This document shows, piece after piece, positions 52,606 to 62,104 of a DNA stretch of 64,000 nucleotides. The stretch lies in assembly GCA_963787185.1 (NCBI GenBank), contig CAWBCC010000012.1:310001-374000 (forward strand), written 5' to 3'. The notes under the pieces are model-generated. The model worked only from the letters and a program-made list of their open reading frames with translations. It searched no databases and was not told the DNA's origin. The stretch's first letter is position 1; each line of letters starts with the position of its first letter. Origin of the DNA: JAJXZP01 sp963787185. Its GTDB lineage: Bacteria; Spirochaetota; Spirochaetia; Treponematales; Rectinemataceae. Position numbers and translations under genes: made by a program.

Positions 52606-53567
52606 GCGATCAAATGAACGGCTCGAATGCCGATATCCGCATCTTCGCGGGCAGCTCCAGCGTCGGATTCGTTCGGCGCATGTGCAGGCACCTCGGCATA
52701 CTGCCGGGAAAGTCGGAGACCTTCCATTTTTCCGAGGGCAACTCCTACGTGAAGGTACTCGAGAACGTCCGGCGGAAGGATGTCTACCTCGTACAGACGA
52801 TCGGGTTCAATGCGAACGACGCCTTCATGGAGCTGCTTTTCTGGATCGATGCGTTCAAGAGAGCGAGCGCCAATTCCATCACCGTCATCATGCCGTATTT
52901 CGGGTACGGGAAGGGCGACAAGAAGGACGAGCCGAGGGTTTCGATACGGGCCCGAGTCTGCGCCGACTGCATAGAGGCCGCCGGAGCCGATCGCGTGATC
53001 TCCATGGACCTCCACAGCCCGCAGATTCAGGGATTCTTCAAGATTCCCGTCGACCACCTCCTGGCGCATTCCATCATCTGCGAATGGCTGAAGAAAGAGC
53101 CGATCCCGGACATCGCCATAGTGTCGCCCGACGCCGGCTTCGCGAAGAACGCCCAGCGGTTTTCGGCCTATCTCGGCGCCCAGATCGTGATTTGTCACAA
53201 AACGAGGAGGTCCCACGACGAGCGGGCCGAGACGCTCGAGGTCATCGGCGATGTCGAGGGCAGGAATGCCGTGATAGTCGACGATTTTGCGATCAGCTGC
53301 GGGACGCTCGTCGCGACCGCCGATGCTCTCAAGGATCACGGCGCCGCGAGCGTGTCCGCGGCGGTCACCCACGCGGTCATGACGAAAGAGGGTCTCGAAA
53401 CCCTCGACGCGAGCATCATCGAGCGCCTGATCGTGACGGACACTGTCGACAACCCGCTCGCGCTCGCCGATCGCAAGGTCGTATCGCTCTCCGTGGCTCC
53501 GCTTTTCGGGGACGCCGTGCGGATCATCCACAACATGGAATCGCTGAGCGCGCTCTTCGATACCTAG
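52602..53567 (+). CDS. prs: Ribose-phosphate pyrophosphokinase (PRPP synthetase)
   Basis: The 321 residues match PRPP synthetase: IRIFAGSSSVGFVRRMCRHL at the N-terminus, VIMPYFGYGKGDKKDEPRVS (flexible loop, usual Y-x-YARQDRK is changed to GYGKGDKKDE), ISMDLHSPQIQGFF, and the PRPP loop VIVDDFAISCGTL (usual VDDIIDTAGT). The loop changes are unlike typical housekeeping Prs and suggest a divergent subgroup. It makes PRPP from ribose 5-phosphate and ATP. The ATG overlaps the DUF488 remnant stop. Confidence 0.85.
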   Translation: MSDQMNGSNADIRIFAGSSSVGFVRRMCRHLGILPGKSETFHFSEGNSYVKVLENVRRKDVYLVQTIGFNANDAFMELLFWIDAFKRASANSITVIMPYFGYGKGDKKDEPRVSIRARVCADCIEAAGADRVISMDLHSPQIQGFFKIPVDHLLAHSIICEWLKKEPIPDIAIVSPDAGFAKNAQRFSAYLGAQIVICHKTRRSHDERAETLEVIGDVEGRNAVIVDDFAISCGTLVATADALKDHGAASVSAAVTHAVMTKEGLETLDASIIERLIVTDTVDNPLALADRKVVSLSVAPLFGDAVRIIHNMESLSALFDT

Positions 53568-53621
53568 TTTTCCGATGCGGCGAGTCTTGAATACTTAACC
53601 CGTGTATAGCATATTTATCCC

Positions 53622-54461
53622 ATGACCGCGCCGCCGCCCCGGCCCTGCGAGATCCGTGTGGGCACTTCGGGCTACGACTACCCCGAGTGGAAGGCCTCCT
53701 TCTATCCGCAAGGGCTCCACCGAGCAGCCTTTCTCCCCTTCTACGCCGCGCGCTTCGACACCGTGGAGCTCAACTTCAGCTACTACGGCATGCCCCGCTC
53801 CGATCGGCTCGTGAAGCTTTTGGAGGCCTCCGGCTCGAGCTGTCTCTTTTCGATCAAGGGCCATCGCTCCTTCACCCACGAGGTCGATCCGGCGTGCTGG
53901 AGGGCAAGCCTAGCGGAGTACCGTTCTTCCCTCGCCCCCCTCCTCACCGCCGGGCGGCTCGGCGCCGTCCTCCTCGAGTTTCCGTCGTCCTTCCGCTACG
54001 AGCCCGAGCGGCGACGCTACCTCGACGAGCTCCTCAGGGAGCTCGGGGGGCTCCCCGCGGTCGTGGAGTTCCGTAGCGCCGACTGGTACAACAACCGGGT
54101 CTTCGATGCCCTCCGCGAGCGGGGCGTCGGCCTCGCTTCCATCGACCTGCCGAACCTACGGGGACTGCCGCCGGTCGTCGACGTCGTCACGGCTCCCACC
54201 GCCTACATCCGCTTCCACGGGCGCAACGCGGGGACCTGGCGGAGCGGCGATCCGGTCGCGCGCTACGACTACCTCTACGACGAGGAGGAGCTCGCTTCCT
54301 GGATCGAGCGCGTGAAGAGCATTGCGGGCAGGGCGGCGCGGCTCTTCATCTACTTCAACAACCACTTCAACGGACAGGCGCCCCGGAACGCGGCCATGTT
54401 CAAAAAGATCCTCGCCGACGCGAAGGTGGAGGGCGGAGTCGAGCCGGGGGCCGCTCCGTGA
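53622..54461 (+). CDS. DUF72 (YecE-like) TIM-barrel protein
   Basis: The 279-residue protein has the DUF72 signatures EIRVGTSGYDYPEWKASFYP, FDTVELNFSYYGMP, FSIKGHRSFTHE, VVEFRSADWYN, and the C-terminal FIYFNNHFNGQAPRNAAMF. The biochemical role of DUF72 is unknown. Its stop overlaps the GTG of the Y-family polymerase, and both overlap into DnaE, so it belongs to a polymerase cassette. GC content here is higher than in the preceding genes. Confidence 0.88.
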   Translation: MTAPPPRPCEIRVGTSGYDYPEWKASFYPQGLHRAAFLPFYAARFDTVELNFSYYGMPRSDRLVKLLEASGSSCLFSIKGHRSFTHEVDPACWRASLAEYRSSLAPLLTAGRLGAVLLEFPSSFRYEPERRRYLDELLRELGGLPAVVEFRSADWYNNRVFDALRERGVGLASIDLPNLRGLPPVVDVVTAPTAYIRFHGRNAGTWRSGDPVARYDYLYDEEELASWIERVKSIAGRAARLFIYFNNHFNGQAPRNAAMFKKILADAKVEGGVEPGAAP

Positions 54462-55645
54462 GGGCCGAGTCCTCGGTCGTCCACGTCAATGTCGTGGGCT
54501 TCATGGCGGCCGTGGAGGCTCTCGCCGATCCCGAGCGCCGGGGAAAGGCTTTCGTCGTGGGCTTTCCCGGAGCCGGCCGAGCCCTCGTCCTCGATGCCTC
54601 TCGCGTCGCCATCAAGGAGGGGATCAGGATCGGGATGGGTCTCGATGCGGCCCGTGCGCGAGTCGGCGGTCTCTCGGTCCTGCCTCCTTCCTTCGACGCC
54701 TATCGACGCGCGAACGCCCTCGTGGAAAAGGTCTGCAGCCGCTACGCCCCCCTCGTCGAGAACGACTCGGGAGGGCATTTCTATCTCGACCTCGGCGGCA
54801 CGAGGCGGCTCTTCGGCGAGTACATCGACAGCGCCGCGAGGATCAAGAACGAGATCCGCTCGACGGTCGGCCTCGAACCGACCGTCGGCTTGGCCAGGAA
54901 CAAGCTCGTGGCCAAGGTCGGCACGCGGAGTCTCCGGCCCGACGGCCTCGCCCTCGTCCGGGAGGGCGACGAGGCCGCCTTCCTTGCGCCCCAGGACGTC
55001 GAGCTCTTGCCCGGGGTGGGCCCCAAGCTGCTGAGACTCCTCCGCGCCGTGGGGATGCGGGAGATACGGGAGCTGGCCGAGGTCGGCGACGATGAATGTC
55101 GCGCCCTCTTCGGCAAGGGCGGCCCTGCTCTCAGGGACGCGGCGCGGGGCTTGGACTTCGGCGAGGTGGCCGGAGGCCGTCTCGCCGAACGGATCATCGC
55201 GCGGGAGCTCCGCTTCGAATCCGACGTCCTCGACGCCTTCGAGATCAGAGCGGGCCTCGTCCGCCTCGTCGAGGAGGTGGGGCTCGAGCTCAGGACGGCT
55301 GCTTTCGTCGCGGGGCGGCTCTCTCTGCGCGTGACCTACACCGACGGCTTCGAGGCCTCGGCCTCGCGCTCCTGCGAGCTGCCTCTCTCGGGCGAGGCCG
55401 AGCTGCTCCGGACCGCCGACGGCCTTCTCTCGAGGGCCGGAGAGCGGCGCGTCCGCGTCCGCGCTCTTTTCTTCGCTCTGTCGGACCTCTCCCCCTCGAG
55501 CCCTCAGCTCGACCTCTTCGCTCCGCCCGAGCTCTCGAAAACCGACGGGCTCCAGCGCGCGGTCGACGCGGCGAGGACGCGCTTCGGCTCCGACAAGCTC
55601 GGCCTCTGCGCCGCGCTCGGAAAGGCGGCGTACAGCCGTGTTTAG
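54458..55645 (+). CDS. ImuB-like Y-family polymerase homologue lacking catalytic residues
   Basis: The 395 residues align with DinB/ImuB proteins (AVEALADPERRGKAFVV, FYLDLGGTRRLFGEYIDSA, VGLARNKLVAKVGTR, LLPGVGPKLLRLLRAVGMRE). The DxD of active polymerases is Asn11-Val-Val13, and the Asp-Glu of the SIDEAYLD motif is Gly106-His107, so it should be inactive. A beta-clamp motif QLDLF occurs at 350-354. These are ImuB traits: a clamp-binding adaptor for an error-prone DnaE. The GTG start overlaps the DUF72 stop, and the end overlaps the DnaE start by 8 bp. Confidence 0.85.
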   Translation: MRAESSVVHVNVVGFMAAVEALADPERRGKAFVVGFPGAGRALVLDASRVAIKEGIRIGMGLDAARARVGGLSVLPPSFDAYRRANALVEKVCSRYAPLVENDSGGHFYLDLGGTRRLFGEYIDSAARIKNEIRSTVGLEPTVGLARNKLVAKVGTRSLRPDGLALVREGDEAAFLAPQDVELLPGVGPKLLRLLRAVGMREIRELAEVGDDECRALFGKGGPALRDAARGLDFGEVAGGRLAERIIARELRFESDVLDAFEIRAGLVRLVEEVGLELRTAAFVAGRLSLRVTYTDGFEASASRSCELPLSGEAELLRTADGLLSRAGERRVRVRALFFALSDLSPSSPQLDLFAPPELSKTDGLQRAVDAARTRFGSDKLGLCAALGKAAYSRV

Positions 55646-58600
55646 CCAGCTCCAGGTCCATTCCTCCTACTCGCTGCTCTACGGCGTGAGGGGCATGGAG
55701 GAACTCGTGTCCCGAGCGAAGGAACTCGGCTACGACCGCCTCGCGCTGACCGACATCGACAGCCTCTACGGAGTGCACGCCTTCATCGAAGCGGCCTCCA
55801 AGGCGGGTATCCGGCCCATCATCGGCGCGGAGCTGCACGACACGGAAGGTCGCCTGGTCGCCCTCGTCCGCAACAGAGAGGGCTTCGCCAACCTCTGCGA
55901 GCTCCTCAGCCTCTTCTCCACGGAGCGGCACGAGGGGAGGGTATTTTCTCTCGCCAAGGCCTTCGCGGGAGACAACGCGCGACGGAGCGCCGGCCTCGTC
56001 CTCGCGAGCGACGTGCCTACGGCTCTCGCCGCCCTCGCGGGTCGCGTCGAGCGGCTGTACGCGACGGTGACCCCGCGCTCCTTGCGGGGAGTCTCCACGG
56101 CGGGGCGACTCGGCCTTCCCCTCCTCGCCCTCGGCGACGTCACCTTCCTCGAGGCCGGCGACCGAGATGTTCACCGCGTGCTCCGCGCGATCGCCCTGAA
56201 CACCACCCTGGGCCGCCTCGATGAGGCCGACTGCGAGCCGCCCGGCGCCCTTCTCTTCGGCCCCGAAGAGGCCGAGCGCTTCTTCGCCTCCTACCCCGAG
56301 GCGCTCCGGGCCACCGAGGAGGTCGCGGAGCTCTGCGCCTTCGACAAGATATTCGAGGGCTTCGTCTTCCCCTCCTACGAGCCTCCCGCGGGTACGACGA
56401 GCGAGGAGCTCCTCCGCTCGAGGGTCTACGAGGGCGCGGCTCTGCGCTACGGCGAACTCCGAGCCGAGGTCGCGGAACGCATCGAACTCGAGCTGGGCAT
56501 CATCTCCCGGAAGAGCTTCACCGACTACTTCCTCGTCGTCGCCGACATCGTAGGCCTGGCCTCGCGCACCTGCGGGCGCGGCTCGGGCGCGGCGAGCATC
56601 GTCTCCTACTGCCTGGGCATCACGAACGTCGACCCGATCCGGCACAACCTCTACTTCCAGCGCTTCCTCAATCTCTCGCGTCCCGACCCGCCCGACATCG
56701 ACGTCGACTTCGCTTGGGACGAGCGCGACGAGATCATCGCGGCCGTGATCGAGCGCTTCGGGAAGGATCGCTGCGCCCGCGTCGCGAACCACAATACGTT
56801 CCGCCCCCGCTCGGCGCTCAGGGAGACGGCCAAGGCCTACGGGCTGCCCGGCGGGGAGATCGCCGGGGTGGAGCACCGGTACTTCCACCTCGGAGAGCGC
56901 GACGCGGTCCTCTCCGATCCGCTTTGGGCCGAGATCATCGGCGTGGCCCGCCGCCTCGTGGGCCTGCCGAAGGAGCTCGGCATGCACTGCGGCGGTCTCG
57001 TCATCGCGCCGGACCCCATCCGCCGCTACGCCCCCGTCGAGTATTCGGCCGAGGGCTACCCCCTTCTCGCCTGGGAAAAGGACGGCACCGAGGCGGCGGG
57101 GCTCGTCAAGATCGACCTCCTCGGCAACCGCTCGCTAGCCGTGGTCCGCGACGCCCTGGCCCACCTCGCCGAGGAGGGCATTGCGATCGACCCCTTCGCC
57201 TGGAACCCGATCGACGACGCGGCCACCGTGGAGATGCTCGCCCGCGGGGACTCGATGGGCGTGTTTTACATCGAGTCGCCCGCGATGCGGCAGCTCCAGA
57301 AGAAGACAGGCCGCGGCGACTACGCGCACATCGTCATCCACTCCTCTATCATCCGGCCCGCGGCCAACGACTTCATCAACGAGTACGTCAGGCGGCTCAG
57401 GGGCGGCGAGTACGAGCCCCTGCACCCCCTGCTAAAGGACATCTTCGGCGAGACCTACGGCATCCTCTGCTACCAGGAGGATGTCTCGAAGACCGCGGTG
57501 GCCCTCGCGGGCTTCAACGACGCTGATGCCGACATGCTCCGCAAGATCCTCTCGAAGAAAGATGCCGCGAAGAGGGTTGTAGCCTACGAGGAGAAGTTCT
57601 TCGAGGGCTGCAGGAAGAACGGGGTCGCGGAGGAGGTGATCCGGGAGGTCTGGGAGATGATCCTTTCCTTCGAGGGCTTCTCCTTCTGCAAGCCCCACTC
57701 GGCCTCCTACGCGATGGTGTCCTTCCAGTCGGCCTACCTGCGCGCCCACCATCCCGCGGCCTTCATGGCCGCCGTCCTCTCGAACGGGGGGGGGTACTAC
57801 ACGGCCCAGGCCTACGTGAGCGAGGCGAGGAGGATGGGACTGCGGGTCCTGGGCCCCGATGTAAACCTGAGCAGGCGCGAGTACCATGCGCGCGGCGCTT
57901 CGGTGGTCGTGGGCTTCATGGCGATCTCGGGCCTCACGAGCGCGGCCGTCGACGCCATCCTCGCCGAGCGGGGCGCTCGCGGCAACTTTGCCTCGCTCGA
58001 GGACTTCTCGCGCCGAGTCGAGCCGACTCGCGAGGACATCGTCGCCCTCGTCGGCTCCGGCTGCTTCGACAGTCTCGATCCCCGGAAAGGCCGCGGCCGG
58101 CAGGCCCGGCTTCTCCTCGGACGGCTCGGCGGCGGGAAGGGCGGGGCTCTCCAGCCCGAGCTCTTCGCTCCGGCCGCATCGGCGTCGCGGACGGCACGCG
58201 GGCGGCTCGACGCTGGTGGCGCCACGGTGACTGTCCGAGCCGATACCGAGGACTCGGCGAAGCGCCGAGCGGAGCTCCTGCGCGAAGAGTACGAGCGTCT
58301 CGGCTTCCTGCGGGACGATCATCCCCTCGTGCTCTGGAAGCCGGACATAGAGAAGCTCGATCGTTGTCTCGCCCGCGACATCCCGAAGCTCCGCGCGAGG
58401 AAGGTGAGCCTCCTCGGCTGGCGCGTGACGCAGAAAGAGGTCCTTACCGTCGAGGGCCGACCCATGTCTTTCGTCAGCTTCGAGGACGAGACAGCCATCT
58501 ACGAGACCGTCTTCTTCCCCGAGGCCTTCGACCGCTACCGGTCCCTGCTTTACGAGACGAAGCCCTTCCTGATACGGGGCAGGGTCGAGGACGATCTGGG

Positions 58601-58679
58601 CTCCTTCTACGTTAACGTCGAGCGGATGGAAGGAGTCGTGTCTCCGCAAGGTCGCTCCAGCGGTATCGAGGGGAGATGA
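55638..58679 (+). CDS. dnaE2: Error-prone DNA polymerase III alpha (DnaE2/ImuC-like)
   Basis: The 1013-residue polymerase has a PHP domain (LQVHSSYSLLYGVRGMEELV; usual HxH begins with Gln), catalytic Asp353 and Asp355 in PPDIDVDFAWDERDE, Asp493 in VKIDLLGNRSLA, helix-hairpin-helix and OB parts (GWRVTQKEVLTVEG), and a clamp motif QPELF at 839-843. The length is in the DnaE2 range and below the ~1160 of replicative DnaE. GTG start overlaps the upstream stop. With the inactive Y-family partner it is expected to act in translesion or damage-induced synthesis. Confidence 0.88.
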   Translation: MFSQLQVHSSYSLLYGVRGMEELVSRAKELGYDRLALTDIDSLYGVHAFIEAASKAGIRPIIGAELHDTEGRLVALVRNREGFANLCELLSLFSTERHEGRVFSLAKAFAGDNARRSAGLVLASDVPTALAALAGRVERLYATVTPRSLRGVSTAGRLGLPLLALGDVTFLEAGDRDVHRVLRAIALNTTLGRLDEADCEPPGALLFGPEEAERFFASYPEALRATEEVAELCAFDKIFEGFVFPSYEPPAGTTSEELLRSRVYEGAALRYGELRAEVAERIELELGIISRKSFTDYFLVVADIVGLASRTCGRGSGAASIVSYCLGITNVDPIRHNLYFQRFLNLSRPDPPDIDVDFAWDERDEIIAAVIERFGKDRCARVANHNTFRPRSALRETAKAYGLPGGEIAGVEHRYFHLGERDAVLSDPLWAEIIGVARRLVGLPKELGMHCGGLVIAPDPIRRYAPVEYSAEGYPLLAWEKDGTEAAGLVKIDLLGNRSLAVVRDALAHLAEEGIAIDPFAWNPIDDAATVEMLARGDSMGVFYIESPAMRQLQKKTGRGDYAHIVIHSSIIRPAANDFINEYVRRLRGGEYEPLHPLLKDIFGETYGILCYQEDVSKTAVALAGFNDADADMLRKILSKKDAAKRVVAYEEKFFEGCRKNGVAEEVIREVWEMILSFEGFSFCKPHSASYAMVSFQSAYLRAHHPAAFMAAVLSNGGGYYTAQAYVSEARRMGLRVLGPDVNLSRREYHARGASVVVGFMAISGLTSAAVDAILAERGARGNFASLEDFSRRVEPTREDIVALVGSGCFDSLDPRKGRGRQARLLLGRLGGGKGGALQPELFAPAASASRTARGRLDAGGATVTVRADTEDSAKRRAELLREEYERLGFLRDDHPLVLWKPDIEKLDRCLARDIPKLRARKVSLLGWRVTQKEVLTVEGRPMSFVSFEDETAIYETVFFPEAFDRYRSLLYETKPFLIRGRVEDDLGSFYVNVERMEGVVSPQGRSSGIEGR

Positions 58680-58976
58680 AATAGGGCTGAGTGGATAGTC
58701 ATCGGTTTCGGCCATCGCGCGGCCTCGAGGTCCATACGACGCGTTAGGTCGCCCCGTTGCATGATATCGCTGCAGGTGAATCATATGGATGATCGTCAGC
58801 AAGACAAAATCCGCATACGACCCAATTTGATTTTGCTCTTGACAGGAGAAGAGATCGGGAGTATTCAGAGGATAGTTAGTATTAAAAACCAATCAATGTA
58901 TGCGGCTACATTCTCTTACGAGGTGGCCGTCGCATCGTGGCGGTTTTTATTCCAATCATTCGAGGGAGGTGTGGCG
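58680..58976. other. 297-bp intergenic region with promoter
   Basis: The first ~120 bases hold nothing I recognise. The frame of the next gene is open from 58761, but there is no ribosome site there, and the promoter lies inside it. Confidence 0.5.
58839..58867 (+). promoter_or_regulatory. Sigma-70-type promoter of the last sugar ABC operon
   Basis: TTGACA (58839-58844), a 17-bp spacer and TATTCA (58862-58867). The binding-protein ATG is 110 bp downstream, behind GGGAGGTG. Confidence 0.55.
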
Positions 58977-60335
58977 ATGTCACGCAGATCGATTCGAGTT
59001 ACGCTTCTGAGTCTCTTGGTCGGAGCCCTCTCACTGGGGTACGTCGGGGCACAGAACGCGCCGGGATACAAGGCGCCCCCAGGTAAGATGATTCAGTGGG
59101 CTTTTGGGCAACCGCAGTTCTGGCAGCTCCAGATTGATGATTACTTCAAGAACCATCCCTCGGAGGTGCAGGACGTCAAGGCTGAGGTCGTTGCGACCAA
59201 GGGCGAGGAAGACGTCAGGCAAAGGGTCATGCTTGCCCTGGCCTCGCAAAGCTGGAATGACATGGCCGACGTGGCTTCCACGTTCCCTGTGAGTATGCAA
59301 GCGCTCGTGGATGCCGGCGTCTTGCTCGACGTCACATCCTTCCTGGCGCCACTCAAGGATAAGTTCGTCCCTGGCACTCTTGATCAGATTTATTATAAAG
59401 GCAAGCTTTGGGGGCTTCCAAACTCTCTGAGACCGCAGCTCCTCTTCTACAATAAGGAAATCTTCGATAAGTACAATATCGACCCCAAGCAGATGGCCAC
59501 TTTCGAAGGCTACCTCGAGGTTGGGCGGAAGCTCAAGACCCTGAGCAAGGGGCAGGTTTTCCTCTCCTACGTGGATCCGGGCGATCGAACATGGCGCTAT
59601 TGGGGGAGACGCGGCCTCATGCCCCAGGCCGCCGCAAAGATATGGGATGACGATGGCAACGTAGTCATCGACAAGGACCCTGGTGCTCTCAAGGCCTTCC
59701 ATTATTTCGAGACCCTGCATAATGAGGGCCTCCTCCTGAACTCCCCGATCCTTCAGCCTCCGCTATACGAGGCTGCCAGGGAAGGTAAGGTCGCAACTTT
59801 CTATATTGGCGCGTTTTATGACGAATTTCTGAAGGCCAACGATAAGGACATGGCGGGCAAGTGGCGAGTAATGCCGGCTCCAGTCTTCAAAGGGCTCAAT
59901 TTGGGCGGCGCTCCGGTCGTTGATATCGTCGGGATCATCGCCAAGCCGAATGCACCCTATGCGGAGCTTTATAAGCGGATCTGGTACGACTACAACTTCG
60001 ACAGCCCGGCCCGCATTGCCTACACGAAGGAAGTGATGAGCCTGAATGGCCCGGTGCAGAACCCCCTCTCCAAAGCCATGCTCGACGAACCATTCTGGAA
60101 AGAGCCCGACCCGTACTATGGAGGCGAGTCGTTCAAGCAGATGGAAGGGATGGGGCTGCGGAACGTCTCACGTAACCTGCGTGTGACGACTGTCGACGCC
60201 GAGGCGGATACCATCATTGCGGCTGAACTCGAAAAGTTCGTCGCGAACGACGAGACCATGGACCAAGCCATCGCGAACATGGCCAAGACACTGCGGGAAC
60301 AGATTGGTAAAGCGCCACCTAATCCCGAGAAATAA
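58977..60335 (+). CDS. Carbohydrate ABC transporter substrate-binding protein
   Basis: The 452-residue protein starts at ATG 58977 (GAGGGAGGTG upstream) with a signal peptide (MSRRSIRVTLLSLLVGALSL, cleavage VGA before Gln). The mature part has family-1 features: VRQRVMLALASQSWNDMADV, LWGLPNSLRPQLLFYNKEIF, FEGYLEVGRKLKTLS. It heads an operon with two permeases, a UroD-like protein and an aldo/keto reductase. The ligand is unknown. Codon use is less GC-rich than in the polymerase cassette just upstream. Confidence 0.9.
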   Translation: MSRRSIRVTLLSLLVGALSLGYVGAQNAPGYKAPPGKMIQWAFGQPQFWQLQIDDYFKNHPSEVQDVKAEVVATKGEEDVRQRVMLALASQSWNDMADVASTFPVSMQALVDAGVLLDVTSFLAPLKDKFVPGTLDQIYYKGKLWGLPNSLRPQLLFYNKEIFDKYNIDPKQMATFEGYLEVGRKLKTLSKGQVFLSYVDPGDRTWRYWGRRGLMPQAAAKIWDDDGNVVIDKDPGALKAFHYFETLHNEGLLLNSPILQPPLYEAAREGKVATFYIGAFYDEFLKANDKDMAGKWRVMPAPVFKGLNLGGAPVVDIVGIIAKPNAPYAELYKRIWYDYNFDSPARIAYTKEVMSLNGPVQNPLSKAMLDEPFWKEPDPYYGGESFKQMEGMGLRNVSRNLRVTTVDAEADTIIAAELEKFVANDETMDQAIANMAKTLREQIGKAPPNPEK

Positions 60336-60357
60336 GGAAAGTACCTCGGAGGGCATC

Positions 60358-61263
60358 ATGCGAAAGACGAGGTTGTCACGACGACTATGGGCGGCTCGTC
60401 ACGCGTATGCGTTCATCGCCCCGTTCTACCTTCTGTTTTTGGTGTTCGGGGCGTTTCCCATTATTTGGTCGATCTACCTGTCCTTCCAGGATTGGGATGG
60501 CCTTCGACCTATGAAATATGTCGGCCTGCGCAATTTCGCGATGCTTCTCCACGACCAGCGCTTCATCGACTCGGTGATCAATACGACAATCTACTGGGTG
60601 GTCGATACGGTTTTCATACTCGGCTTCGCCCTCTTCATGGCTATCCTCTTGAACACGCCGCGCCTTGCAGGTAAACGATTCTACCGGATAATCCTCTTCC
60701 TTCCCAACGTCACGGCCACCGTCGCCATTGGCTTGGTATTCAGCATGGTGTTCGACTACAACAGCGGCCTCGCCAACTGGCTCCTCCATGGCTTGGGTAT
60801 CAAGCCGCTCGGATGGCTCAACAGCACGCAACTCTCAAAGATTCCGGTGATGGTCCTGTCTATATGGCGAGCGGTCCCATGGTACATGCTTATCATCCTA
60901 TCGGGACTGCAAACCATAAATCCCGAACTCTACCAGGCGGCGACGGTGGACGGAGCAGGCCCTGCACAAAAGCTGCTGCACATCACCATTCCAGGCCTAT
61001 CCACCGTCCTTTTTTTCTGCTTTCTGACGGTGACGATCGACTCTTTCAGGTTGTTCACTGAACCCTACATCCTCACGAACGGTGGCCCCGGGTCCTCATC
61101 GATCTCCATCGTCGAGTATCTGTATGAGAGTGGCTTCACAACATTCAAGCTGGGGTACGCATCGGCCATGGGCTACATGCTGACAGCGATCCTCATCGTA
61201 ATATCAGTAGCCCAGTTGGTCTCCCTGCGTCGGGGCGGAAGCGAGATCGGAGCCACGGAATGA
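60358..61263 (+). CDS. Carbohydrate ABC transporter permease (UgpA-like)
   Basis: The 301-residue permease starts at ATG 60358 after TCGGAGGG. It has six membrane segments (AFIAPFYLLFLVFGAFPIIW first), and the EAA loop is ELYQAATVDGAGPAQKLL followed by ITIPGLSTV. Its stop overlaps the next permease start (ATGA). Confidence 0.92.
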   Translation: MRKTRLSRRLWAARHAYAFIAPFYLLFLVFGAFPIIWSIYLSFQDWDGLRPMKYVGLRNFAMLLHDQRFIDSVINTTIYWVVDTVFILGFALFMAILLNTPRLAGKRFYRIILFLPNVTATVAIGLVFSMVFDYNSGLANWLLHGLGIKPLGWLNSTQLSKIPVMVLSIWRAVPWYMLIILSGLQTINPELYQAATVDGAGPAQKLLHITIPGLSTVLFFCFLTVTIDSFRLFTEPYILTNGGPGSSSISIVEYLYESGFTTFKLGYASAMGYMLTAILIVISVAQLVSLRRGGSEIGATE

Positions 61264-62093
61264 GACTTGCGACAAGGCTTGACCACGCGCCGCTTCATTC
61301 CCTCCTTATCGTATGGTGTGCACTATCTGTTTTCCCGCTCCTATGGATGTTGGGCACTTCACTCAAACCGACGACTGAGGAGATCGGCGGTCTCGGCTCT
61401 ATGGTCCCGCGATCGCCGACATTGTCCAATTTCGGAAAGGTAGCCAACCTTCTGCCCCTGGGGCGCAACACGCTCAACAGCTTTATCGTGGCGACCTTTG
61501 GCACTCTATCGACGGTTTTCCTTTGCGCTCTCGCGGGCTTCGCCTTCGCTAAATATAAGTTCCCGGGTCGAGACGGCCTATTTATCTTCCTGCTTGCTAC
61601 CATGCTGATTCCACCGGAGGTGGGGATTGTGCCCACTTTCGTCATCATGAGGCGGCTTCATTGGATCAACAATTACCTAGCGCTTATCGTCCCTCGCGCG
61701 GCGACGGCAATCGGCATTTTCTATATGCGGCAGTACATCATGAGCTTCCCTACGGAGGTCATCGAGCAGGGACGGCTGGACGGATGCCACGAATTCCGAA
61801 TATTCTGGCAGATCGTCATACCGTCCATCTCTCCAGCACTTGCGGCGTGGGGGTCTATCTCCTTTATAGCCCGGTGGAATGACTTTATGTGGCCACTCCT
61901 CCTCATGCGATCACAGGAGATGTACACGCTTATGGTCTCGATCGCCGTGCTACCGGTGAGTGAGGGACTTTCGACGCCCTGGCCGGTAATTATGGCGGGT
62001 TCCGCGATCGGCGTATTCCCTCTTATGATAGTCTATATAATTCTGCAGCGTTTTCAAGTCTCCGGTCTAATGCTGGGCGCTGTCAAAGGATAG
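61260..62093 (+). CDS. Carbohydrate ABC transporter permease (UgpE/MalG-like)
   Basis: The 277-residue partner permease has PLLWMLGTSLKPTTEEI at the N-terminus, the EAA loop EVIEQGRLDGCHEFRIFW with IVIPSISPAL, and a C-terminus RFQVSGLMLGAVKG. It is translationally coupled to the first permease. No ATPase gene is in this operon. Confidence 0.92.
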   Translation: MRLATRLDHAPLHSLLIVWCALSVFPLLWMLGTSLKPTTEEIGGLGSMVPRSPTLSNFGKVANLLPLGRNTLNSFIVATFGTLSTVFLCALAGFAFAKYKFPGRDGLFIFLLATMLIPPEVGIVPTFVIMRRLHWINNYLALIVPRAATAIGIFYMRQYIMSFPTEVIEQGRLDGCHEFRIFWQIVIPSISPALAAWGSISFIARWNDFMWPLLLMRSQEMYTLMVSIAVLPVSEGLSTPWPVIMAGSAIGVFPLMIVYIILQRFQVSGLMLGAVKG

Positions 62094-62104
62094 GTAATAC
62101 AGAC

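Noticed and set aside
54458..55645. Active DNA polymerase IV
   Set aside because: The DxD and Asp-Glu catalytic residues are replaced (Asn11, Val13, Gly106, His107).
58761..58976. N-terminal extension of the last sugar-binding protein
   Set aside because: The promoter lies within it, and a signal peptide with good ribosome site begins at 58977.
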